Of a DNA stretch of 64,000 nucleotides, positions 27,301 to 39,300 are shown piece after piece. This stretch comes from Pseudoxanthomonas suwonensis (GTDB taxonomy: Bacteria > Pseudomonadota > Gammaproteobacteria > Xanthomonadales > Xanthomonadaceae): NCBI RefSeq assembly GCF_000972865.1, contig NZ_CP011144.1:2790001-2854000 (forward strand), read 5' to 3'. Made by a program: the position numbers and the translations under genes. A model generated the notes under the pieces. That model saw only the letters and a program-made list of their open reading frames with translations. It made no database searches and was not told where the DNA came from. Numbering within the stretch: position 1 is the stretch's first letter; each line of letters starts with the position of its first letter.

Positions 27301-30300
27301 CACCACCGCGGCCGACGGCGAGCTGCGGCTGGACGCGGCCGCCGGCAACGGCCTGATGATCGCCTCGCTCACCGGCTCGATCAAGGGCGGCGGCAGCAAC
27401 GCGGTCGGCGGTGCGATCTCGGTCAACCGGATCGGCGCCAACCGCAGCGCGCTGGTCCGCAACGGCGCGTCTAACACGATCTCCGGCTTCGGCGACGTGT
27501 CGCTGCTGGCCGGTGCGCAGCAGGACATCTACGCGATCGCGGTCGCCGGCGGCGGTGCCGGCAACGTGGCGGTGAACGGTTCTTCCACCAGCAACATCCT
27601 GGAGGGCACCGAGCGCGCGGCGGTGGAAGGCGGCAGCATCGAGGCCGGTTCGCTGCGGGTGTCGGCGGCCGAAGGCGACCGCACCATCTGGAGCCTGGGC
27701 GGCGCGGTCAGCGGCGCCGGCAGCGTCGCGGTGGGCGTGGCCAACGCCAACAACATCATCCTGGCCAAGCGCCAGGCCGAAGTGCGCGGTGCGGCGCTGA
27801 CCCTGGACGGGGCGCTGGAACTGGAAAGCGGTGGCGACGCGCACATCCGCTCGGCGGCGGTCGGCGGCGGCGGTGCCGGCAGCGTGGCGGCCGGCGCCTC
27901 GGTCGCGATCAACGTGATCGAGGGCGAGGAATCGGCGGTGCTGGCCGACAGCACCGTGCATTCGGCCGCTTCGGTCAAGGTCGACGTCACCCGCGGCGAG
28001 GCGGACATCAAGACCCTGGCCGGCAACGTCCAGGGCGCCGGTGCCGGCGCGGGCGCCGGTGCGGTGGCGATCAGCACCATCGGCCAGAAGCGCGAGGCCC
28101 GGATCAGCGGCACCACCCTGGACGTGGGCAGCGGGGCGGTCGACGTGCTCGCCGCGACCCATGCGCGCATCGACACCCTGGCGGTGTCCGGTGCCGGTGC
28201 GGGCACCGGCGCCGGCGCGTTCTCCAACACCAGCAACAACATCGCGGCGCGTACCCAGGCGCTGGTCCAGAACAGCGGCGGCGACGCGGGCAACGTCAGC
28301 GTCCGCGCCAGCGACGATTCCGAGATCAACGCGATCTCCGGCGGCGTGGCCGTGGCCGGCGTCGCCGGCGCCGGCGTGGGCACGGCGATCAACCGCATCG
28401 ACAGCGAGATCGAAGCCGCATTGACCGGTACCCGCGGTGCCGGCTGGAACGTGACCAACCTGGCGATCGACGCCGACTCCTCCAGCGACATCCTGTCGGT
28501 GGCCGTGGGCGGCGGCGGTGGCGGTGTCGCCGGCGTGGGCGCGGCGGTGGCCACCAACCTGGTCACCACCCGCAGCAAGGCGCACGCCAGCGACGGGGCC
28601 AAGGTGGTCGCGCAGCACAACATCGGCATCAGCGCGAGCAACCACGACAGCATCCTCGGCATCGGCGCCGGCATCGCCGGCGCCGGCAGCGCCGCGGTCG
28701 GTGCCTCGGTCACGGTCAACCTGATCGAGAGCCAGACCAGCGCCTACATCGCCGGCAGCGCCACCGAGGTCAGCGCGCTGGGCAGGAGCACCAGCGACCG
28801 GATGACCATCGACAGCGGCGCGCTGCTCGGCGCGCCGGGCGACGGCCATGACTGGTTCGACCAGTCCAGGGTCGAGGCCAGCCACGGCGACGACGAAGAG
28901 TGGATCGGCGGCGACCTGTTCAACCCGGCCCCGGGCCTGGCGATCGGCCAGCGCAGCTTCACCGGCCTGGCGGTGCAGGCCAGCAGCGTGCAGCAGGTGG
29001 GCCAGCTGTCGCTGGCCGCGGCGGTCTCGGTGGTGCCGCTGGGCGGTGCCTCGGTGGCCGGCTTGTTCAACACCAGCGTGCTGGGCGGTTCGACCGAGGC
29101 CTACATCGATTCGGCGCGGATCAACCAGGCCGCCGGCGCCGGCGGCGCGCAGGACGTGCACGTGGGCGCGGCCAGCCATGGTTTCAGCGCCAGCTACGAG
29201 GCCAGCCTGGGCGTCTCGGCGGGCTGGGCCGGCATCGGCGCGGCCGTCGACGTGCTGGTCAACCAGCGCGAAACGCGCGCGCGCGTGAACGGCGCCACCC
29301 TGGACAGCGTGGGCGCCACCACGGTCGAGGCGGAATCGACCCAGTACGCCAGCAGCGTGGTCGCGGCCGCCGGCGGCGGCGTGGTCGGCGCGGCGGCGGC
29401 GGCGCAACTCAGCATCCTCAAGGGCACGACCGAAGCCGTCGTCGGCGGCGGCAGCCGCCTGGACGTGGGCTCGCTGTCGGTCGATGCATCGGCGCTGCAG
29501 GTCATCGCGCCGAACGTGGCCACCCTGGCCGGCGGTGCCGGCGCGCTCGGTGCCGGCTTCGGCATGGTCTACAACCAGAGCACGACCCGCGCCTGGGTCG
29601 GCGAGCCGCTTTCCGCGCCGGGCTCGGCACTCAATACCACGATCGACGCCGGCGCCGTGGACATCTCGGCCGAGAACACCACGCGCCTGCAGATGCTGGC
29701 GCTGGGCATCGCCGGCGGCGGCGCGGCGGTGGCCGGCACCGCGACGATCGCCATCGTCGAGACCGTGACCGAGGCCGGCGCCAGCCAGGCCGACTTCGGT
29801 TCGGCCGGCAACCGGATCGATTCCCTGGACATCTCCGCCAGTGACCGCCTGCAGGCCAGCACCACGGTCGGCTCGGCGGCGGTCGGCGGGCTGTCGGTCG
29901 GCGCCAGCGCCAACGTGCTGGTGGCCAACAGTGCCACCCGCGCGCTGCTGGACCGCAGCAGCGTGCATGCCAACGGCGACGTCGGCATCGACGCGCAGCG
30001 CACCACCGACATCACGATGAACACCGTCACCGGTTCCGGCGGCGCAGGCGTCGCGCTGGGCGGCAGCATCGGCCTGCTCGTGCTCGGCTCCGGCGCCTCG
30101 ACCCAGGTCAGCGAGGAAGGCGAATCGTTCGACCCGATGGGCGAGCTCAACAGCGGCGGCAACGGCACCCTGTCCACGCTGGATGGCATCGGCAGCGGCA
30201 ACCGGGTCGAGGACATCACCTACGAGGATTACGTCTACAACTCCGTGACCCAGCAGTACGAGCGGGTCGAGCGCACCGATGCGGCATCGAAGAACAAGCT

Positions 30301-33300
30301 CAACGCCAGCAGCAAGGCCACCGCGGGCGACCGCCTGCAGGCCTCCGCGCCGGCCAGCTACCGGCACGAGACCGTCGCCCGGGTGGTCGACAGCACGGTG
30401 GTGGCCGGCGGCGATGCCGGCGTGACCGCCGCCGACCGGCTGCAGTCGAGCAACCTGGCCGGCAACGTGGCCGTGGGCGGCCTGGCCGGCGTCGGCATCG
30501 GCATGGGCCTGACCTTCTCCAACGCCCAGGTCAAGGCCGAGGTGCTGGGCGGAAGCCTGCGCGCCGACGACGTGACCGTGAGCGCGCAGTCGCTCGACCT
30601 CGGCACGGCGCCGGCGGTCACGGTGAAGGCCGAGAGCGGCGCGGCCGGCGGCTTCGTCGGCGCAGGCGCCGCGGTCGGCGTGGCGGTCGTGGACAACCGC
30701 GTCAACACCACCCTGGGCGGCCACATCGACGCCGCCGGCACCTTGACCGGTCGCGCGCGTGACGCGCAGGACATCCGCGTCGACGCGCTCGGCGCCAATG
30801 TCGGCGGCGCCGCCGGTGCCGGCGTGGTGATCGGCGTGGCCAAGCACGACAGCCGGGTGCGCCTGGACGTGGCGCCGGATGCGGTGCTCGAAGCAGGCAA
30901 CATCGACCTGGCCAGCGTGTCGGAATCGGCGGTGAGCCTGGTCGGGCGCGGCGGCTCCGGCGGCATCCTGGCCGGCGTCAACGCGACCATCCTGGTCGCG
31001 CGCGACGACAGCGATTCGCGCCTGACCGTGGGCGAGCGCGCCCAGGTCTCGGCCGACGGCGCGCTGTCGCTGGCCGCCGAGGCGCGGCCGCACGTGGATC
31101 TCTACAGCGAGGGCGTGGCCATCGGTGGCCTGCTCTCGGCCGGCGGCACCATTGCCGTGGCCGACGTCACCTCCGATGCCGCGCTCGACCTGCGCAGTGG
31201 CGCGCGCCTGGCCGCACGCGACGCCAGCCTCGCCAGCCGCATCGGCCTGAACGCCGGCCGCGACAGCGCCCGGGTCGAGGGCTATGGCGTCAGCGGCGGT
31301 GCCGGCGTGGCGGTGAATGCGGTGGTCGCCACCGCCAGAAACCAGAGCAGCAGCCGCCTGACCAGCGCCGGCAACGTGGTGTTCGAGGGCCGGGGCGGCC
31401 AATGGGACCTGGTCGCCTCGACCGATACGCGCCAGCGCGCATACACCACCGGACGTGCCGGTGGCCTGATCACGCTGGGTGCGCACGTGGCCGACGCCAC
31501 CGCCTACGCCACCACCGAGGCGCTGGTGAACGGGCTGTTCACCGGAAACTTCGGCGGCATGGGCGTCAGCGCCAGCGCCTCGGTCGACAACCAGGCCGAG
31601 GCTTCCGCCGGCCAGGGCGGCCTGGTCAGCGGCGCCGCCTCCAGCGCCAGCACCCGCGACGACAGCACCACCCGCGCCGAGCTGTACGCGCGCGGGTTCG
31701 GCGGCGGCGCGGCCGCCCTCGGCGACCTGAGGCTGTCGGCGCTGCACCGCTCCGCCTTCAACGCTTTCGTCGACAGCACCAGCGCGGCGGTGCTGGGCAT
31801 GAGCGGCGCCTGGGCGAAGAACACCGTCGACCTGGACACCTATGCACGGCTGCTCGGCGGTTCGGACGTCGTGGCCACGCGCTACGACCAGAGCGCCCGC
31901 AACGAGGCGACCAAGGTGGCCAGTTCGAAGTACAACGTCCAGTCCGGCTCGGGCGGCGTGTTCGACGCGGCCGCGGCCAGCAGCAGCAGCGAGCTGTACC
32001 TGGATGCGCAGAGCACGATCGGCGACGGCGCCAGGCTGGCGCTGTCCGGCGACTGGCGCGCGCCGGAGAAGCTGGTCGTGCAGGCCTTCAACAAGGTCCA
32101 TGCGCGCGACCGGACCAAGCTCGACAGCGGCGGCGCGATCGCCATCGCCGACGCCGAATCCAAGATCGACGTGAAGCAGGCCGACGCCACCGTCTCGATC
32201 GGCAGCGGCGCCGACCTGTACAGCATCGGCGACCTGGTGCTGTCGGCCAGCGGCCACTACGACATCGACACCAGCGCCAACGCCAAGACCTGGGGCCTGG
32301 CTGGCGCGGCGATGGGCGAGAGCCTGTCGCGGGTGGACGCCAACCACGACGTGCGCGTGGCCGGCGGCAACAGCCAGCTGTTCGCCTACGGCGACCTGAA
32401 GCTCTACTCGGGCTTCGACGCGGCCGGGGTGATGAACAAGGCGATCCTCACCGCCCGCACCGACCTGTGGAACAACACCGCCTTCCCGGTGGTCAACGAT
32501 CCGGTCGCGGTGGCCGAGTACATCCGCGACTCGAACCTGATCCTGGCCAGCGGCAGCAACGGCCGCGCGGTGGGCGACGTGCACGCCTGGGCCGGCCGCG
32601 GCTACTCGGTGCTGACCGCCGAGGGCACCGGCAAGGACCTGTACCGCGAAGGCATCGGCGCGGCGCTGGGCCTGTCGCTGGACATCCGCAGCGGCGACAC
32701 CAACAACGGCGGCCTGGCCCTGGTCCGCGCCGACGGCATCCTGGACTCGGGCATCTACCACAAGCAGAAGCTGACCGTCACCGGCCTGCGCTACTTCATC
32801 GACGGGGTCGAAGTCACCGACTTCAGCACGGTCAACGCCGGCACCACCGGCACCCTGACCGTGGAGCCGATCGTCACCGACATCACCGAGGGCGTGACCT
32901 ACCGGGTCAAGAGCGGCGAGTACTCGCAGCTGATCAGCGCGCGCATCGCCGAGTTGCGCACGCGGATCGCCAACTACGGCCTGTCGCCGATCGAGAAAGC
33001 CGCATTCCAGGCCGAGCTGGGCCTGCTCGAGCGTACCCTGGCCAACATCTACGCCAAGCTGGGCGGCGACCCGAGCAACGGCGTCTCGCTGCCGAACGAA
33101 CTGAAGATCTGGATCCTGGAAGTCGACCCGATCCAGGCCCGGCCCGGCAACATCATCGTCAAGGCCGATGCGCTGACCGGCAGCGGCACCCTGAGCGCGC
33201 CGGGCGACGCGCGCATCGACATCCTCAACCAGAGCCAGCTGTTCCTCGACCTCAAGGGCCTGGAGATCCCGGACCGCGAGGGCGGGCAGCTGCTGTTCAA

Positions 33301-36300
33301 CGACGCGCGGGTGGCCAGCAACGCCGAGATCACCGCGGCCAACCGCTTCGGCCTGGGCGCCGGCTTCTCCTCGATCCAGACCGCGCTGACCTCGCCGGCC
33401 CCGGCGATCACCGTCGAGAACACCTACAACCCGGCCACCGGCATCGCGGACAGTTCCGGGCTCAAGGCGCCGGCCCCGGACATCCTGGTCAGCGGCCGGA
33501 TCTTCAACCGGCGCGGCAGCATCGACCTCACCGCCGCCTACGGCAGCATCCGCGCCGAGGCCGACATCCGCGGCCAGAGCGTGAACATCAGCGCCGGTCA
33601 GGATTTCATCCTGACCAACATGGAAGGCTTCACCCACATCGGCGGCGATCCGTCGTCCAACAACAGCGGTGGCCAGCTGACCGCGCCGAACTCGGCCACG
33701 GTGGCCGGACACAACGTGGTCATCAGCGCGCTGTACCTGAACATCAACGGGCTGGTGCAGAGCGGCGTGGCCGACTGGTCCATCACCATCAACGAGTCCG
33801 ACCTGGCCAGCCTGGATGCCCGGCGCTTGGCCTGGAAGCTCGGCGGACCGGCGGTGGTGCAACTGGTGACCACCGACGCGCGCACCGGCCGGATCGGCTA
33901 CAGCTACGACTTCCGCAGCGAAAGCCTGGTGCTGGACCAGGTGGAGATCGGCGGCGGCTACATGGAGTTGACCGGCCACATCCTCAGCACCGGCAACGGC
34001 CAGCTGCGGGTGCTCGACGGCTACAGCCAGGTCCGGGTGGTCAACAACACCATCCGCGACCTGAGCATCAGCGGCATCGACCTGGGCAACGGGGTCGAGG
34101 GCCAGCTCAAGATCAACGACATGGGCCGCATGGGCGACGACCGCGTGTGGACGACCATGTACACCTACAACAACGGCAAGGTGCAACGCTACGAGGGCGC
34201 GCACGGGCAGGCGCTGGGCCTGGTCTCGGAAACCAACGGCCGCAGCGCCCAGTACGACGTGACCGACGGCCGCACCTATGTCTGGCTGCAGGGCAACGAC
34301 CGCACCGACACCAACACCCGGGTCGAGTACTGGGACGAGTTCTGGGGCTTCATCCCCACCGGCGACGGCACCGAGCTGAGCAACAGGACCGTGCGCGGCG
34401 AGAGCACGCCCATCCCCGGCGCCGAGTACATGGGCTCGGCATCCAACGCGTACCGCATCGACTTCACCGCGGTGCAGAACGAGTTCCTCCGGCTGCTCGG
34501 CCTGGACAGGTTCGGCGATGCGATCGCGCTGTTGAACGCCGCCAACCAGGCGCACGCCACCGGCAACGCCTCCTCGCCGCTGCTGGCGCCGTACCTGGTG
34601 TGGCTGAACAGTCCCGGCGCGGTGATGTCGCAGGTCAACGAGCCGGCCTTCCAGACTTCCGCGCCCGAGGTCATCGACCGCTACAACGGCGGCTACTGCC
34701 TCAAGCACTTCATCTGGTGCCAGGTCTACCGCACCACCCGCACCACCGTCACCCAGACCGGCCTGAAGGAGATCAACCGCTACACCACGCTGGCCGACTC
34801 GCCGATCGCGATCAACTTCATCGGCTACGACGCCGGCCGCATCGACCTGACCTCGAACGGCAATGTCACCCTGCTCGGCTCGATGTTCAACGACAGCGGC
34901 AACACCACGGTGCGGGTCAACCAGGGCAGCCTGACCCAGGCCGGCGACAACATCGTCAGCACCGCCAAGGTGCTGGACATCGCCGCCCGCGACGGCATCG
35001 GCGACGCCGCCCAGGCGCTGCGCGTGCAGGCCGAGAACGCGCTGTCGGCGTACAGCTCGCACGGCGACATCGACCTGCAGGCGGTCAACGGCGGGGTCAA
35101 CCTGCAGCGGCTGCAGGCCGACCGTGGCGACGTCACCCTGCTCGCGCAGGGCGACATCACCAGCAGCAACGGCGCCACGGTCATCGGGCGCTCGATCGGC
35201 CTGACCTCCACCCATGGCAGCATCGGCAGCGCCGCTGCGCTGCTGAACCTGGACACCGGCAGCAACGCGCAGTCGCTGTTCAGCGCCGATGCGGTCGGCG
35301 GCGTGTTCGTGCAGGAGACCAACGGCGACCTGTGGGTGGACCGCATCCGTGCCGGCGGCGACGTGCACGTCAAGGTGCGCAACGGCGACCTGCTCGACGG
35401 CAACACCCAGGTCGCGTTCGAGGAGCGCTCGCTCGACGAGCTGCGCGCGCTGTGGTCGAGCATGGGCCTGACCGGCGCGGACGCCGACGCGGCCCTGGCC
35501 GAGCAGAAGCAAACCCTGGAGCGGGCCGGCCAGCAGCGCTACGCCCGCTACTGGCAGATGCGCAACCTGCGCAATGTCGGCGGCAACTGGGTGTTCGACG
35601 CGTTCGACGAGAACCAGGCGCAGTTCAGCGCCGACCAGGTCGCCGGAATGCGCGCGCTGGGCTGGGACGACGCGACGATCGCCGCCCGGCAGGCCGAACG
35701 CACCGCCGAGTTCCGCAACCTGCACGCCGAGTTCGGCGGCTCGGCCTACGACTCGGGCTACGCCTACGCGCTGTCGGCTTCCGACCTGCTGGCGCTGGAG
35801 TCCACCTCGCACTGGACCGAGGACGAGCTGCGCTATTCGATCTCCGCCAGCCTGCTCAACCGCGGCCACGGCGGTTCGTCGGTGATCGAAAGCATCAACA
35901 TCGAGGGCCGCGACGTCACCCTGGAGGCGAACCGGATCGGCCGCCTGCTCGACGACGACGTGATCATCGACCTGCGCCTGGGCCCGGCCGGCATGACCAC
36001 CGAGCAGCGCGCCGCGCTGGCCCGGGCCGAATACGACGACATCTACTTCGACGACGATACCAACCCGACCCTGATCCGGATCGTCCAGCGCGACGACGTC
36101 AACGTCCGCGCCAGCCGCGACCTGCGCGCCACCGCCAACGGCGACATCTACCTGGGCGGCGACCGCGATTTCAACATCTACGACGTCAACGGCCGCACCG
36201 TCCAGATCAAGACCGATGGCAGCATCACCAGCTCCAACGGCGACAACGTGGTGCTGCGCGGCCACGACGTGGTGCTGGAGGCGGCCGGCGGCACGATCGG

Positions 36301-39300
36301 CGGCGGCGCCACCGGCGACGGCGCCCTGCACACGCAGGTGACCGGCGACCTGACCGCGCGTGCCCGCGTGCTGGACCTGGTCAACCACGGCGACCTGAGC
36401 ATCCAGCGCCTCACCGGCACCGATGCGCTGCGGCTGCGCGTGCTGGGCAACCTGTCCGCTGCCACCCAGCTGGGCGAGAACCTGCTCGGCGGCAGCGTCG
36501 ACCTGGCGGTGACCGGCAGGGCCGGCAGCGCGGCCTCGCGCATCCAGATCGGCACCGGCGGCCTGGCCGACCGCATCAACCTGGACATCGGCGGCGATGC
36601 CTGGATCGGCGGCCTGCAGGGCGCGGGGTCGCAACCCGGCGTGCTGCGCATCGGCAGCGCCAATGTCGGCGGCATGCTCGACATCGGCCAGACCACCGAC
36701 CTGTGGCAGTACGGCCACTGGCAGGTCGGCGGCCTGGTGCTGGACCTCAACAACCTGTGGCGGATGATGGCCGGTACCTCGCTGCAGGCGGAGCACGGCA
36801 TCTTCGCCCGCGTCGACGGCGACGCCGAGCTGGCGGAGGTGGAAGCCGGCGGCGACGGCGCCTCGATCGACATCGAGGCCTACCGCCTGCTGGCGTCGCA
36901 CGACGGCGCGCAGTGGCGCGCCGACGGCCTGCTGCGGCTGCGCGCCGCCGGCGGCGACATCGGCCAGGCCTCGCGCCCGGTCACCCTGGGCGCCGAGCGC
37001 CTGGACGTGGCCAGCGCCACCGGCCAGCTGTACCTGCACCTGCTTGGCGGGATCCTCGACGGCTCGCTGCGCAGCGCCGGCAGCCAGTGGCTGACCAGCC
37101 TGGGCGACGTGTCGCTGGCCGAAGTCGACAGTGGTGGCGGCGACGTGACCCTGCGCGGCACCGGCGTGGTGTCGATCGACACCCTCGGCGCGCACGGCCG
37201 GCTCGACCTGCAGGGCCAGGACCTTGTGCTGGGCAGCGGCGAGAGCCGCACCGGCGACCTGCTGGTCGACGTCTCCGGCAGCTTCATCGCCGGCGCGCTG
37301 CGCTCCGGCCGCGACTGGACGCTGGACGCGGCAACGGCCGACATCGGCGGCGCCGACATCGCCCGCGATGCAGACCTGCGGGTGGGCGACCTGCGCCTGG
37401 GCGACCTGGCGGTCGGTGGCGACTGGACGCTGGGCGCGGCAACGGCCGACATCGGCACGGCGGATGCGGCCGGTGATGCCCACCAGACCGTGGGCGTGTT
37501 GACCCAGCAGCAGCTGACCGTCGGTGGCGACTGGACGCTCGATGCCGGTGAGGCCGACATCGTGCGGGCCACGGTGCAGGGCGATGTCCGCCAGCAGGCC
37601 GGTCGCCTCGGCATGGACACGCTGGCGGTCGGCGGCAACTGGCAGCTGGCCGGTGGCGATGCGGTGATCGCCACGGCCGACGTTGGCGGTTCGGCGACGC
37701 AGGACGTGGATACGCTGCAGCTGGGCGACCTGGCGGTGGGCGGTGATTGGACGCTGGACGCGACCACGGCCGACATCGGTACGGCCGACGTGGCCGGCGA
37801 TGCACGCCAGACGGTGGGCGCGCTGGCCCAGCAGCAGTTGACCGTCGGTGGCGACTGGACGCTCGATGCCAGCGAAGCCGACATCGTGCGGGCGGCGGTG
37901 CAGGGCGACGTCCGCCAGCAGGCCGGCCGCCTCGGCATGGACACGCTGACGGTGGGCGGCAACTGGCAACTGACCGGTGGCGATGCGGTGGTCGAGCAGG
38001 CCACGGTCGCCGGCGAAGTCGATGTCGCGCTGGCCGGCGACCTGTCGCTGGGCACGCTCGATGCGCGCTCCACCAGGATCGCGGCCGGCAACGCCTCGCG
38101 CATCGGCCGGCTGGGAATCGACGGCGACCTGTCGCTGGCGGTCGTGAACAACCTGGTCCTGGGACGCGCCAGCGTCAGCCACGACGCGGTGCTGCGCCAC
38201 ACCGGCGCGGCCGGCCAGCTCGCGTACGGTGAACTGGTCGTGGGCAACACGCTGGACGTCGCCGGTGCGGGCGACTGGACCGGCGGCACCGCGACCGCCG
38301 GCTCGGACGTGCGCTTCGACGTCGGCAGCGCCGATCTGCAGCGACTGGAAAGCCTCGGCGGCGACCTGCTGCTGGCGGCGCAGCGCCAGTTCGTCGCCGG
38401 CGCGCTGGCCACGCCCAGCGGCCGCATCGACCTGGTCGCCGGCAACGCGACGATCGATGCCGCCGACGCGGCCGGGACGCTGGACGTGCACGTCACCGGC
38501 GGTCCGCTGCGGATCCTGCACGGCCACAGCGGCGGCAACCTGACCCTGACCGCCGAACCCGGTTCGCTGGCCGAGATCCACTTCGGCACGCCGGCCGATC
38601 CGGACGCGGCCGACGGGCTGGCCACCGCGCACCTGAAGTCGGGCGCCGACATCCTGGTGCGCACCGACGGCGACCTGTACGGCGGCAACGCCGAGGCCGA
38701 AGGCCTGGTCACCCTGATCGGCCGCAACATGCGGCTGGGCCGGGTGGAGAGCCTGCAGGGCGACGTGTTCCTGCAGGCGGAGCAGGACATCTGGGGCCTG
38801 CGCGTGGAAGCCAGGGGCGACGTCGGCATCGTCGCCGGCGGCAACCTGGACATGCCCGACGTGCGCTTCGGCGGCACCTATTCGCTCAAGGCCGGGCGCG
38901 ACCTGACCGTCGGCATCGGCGGCGACCTGAACGTGCGCGGTGTCGCCGAGGCCGGGCGCGACCTGACCTTCAACGTCGGCGGCAATGTCGACCTGGCAGC
39001 GGTCAAGGCCGGACGCAACGTGCTGGTCGACGCCGGCGGCGGCATCCACCTGGACGAGGGCGTGGACGCCGGCGGCAATGTCGACCTGGTCGCGCGCGGC
39101 GGCGACATCAGCAGCGGCGGCGTGATCCGCTCCAGCGGCCAGCACGAGGGCCAGCCGACCAGCGGGCAGATCCGCCTGCTGGCCAGCGGCGACGTGGACG
39201 TGGCGGCGCTGCAGGCCGATGCCGGCGACATCGCCGTCGACGGGCGCAGCCTGAGCATCGGCTCGCTGCTGGCCAGCGGCGACATCGACCTGCTCGGCCG

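Noticed and set aside
31402..37476. 2024-codon plus-strand frame in a second phase inside the adhesin gene
   Set aside because: Arg/Pro/Gly-rich shadow without a ribosome binding site or domain, fully inside the real gene.
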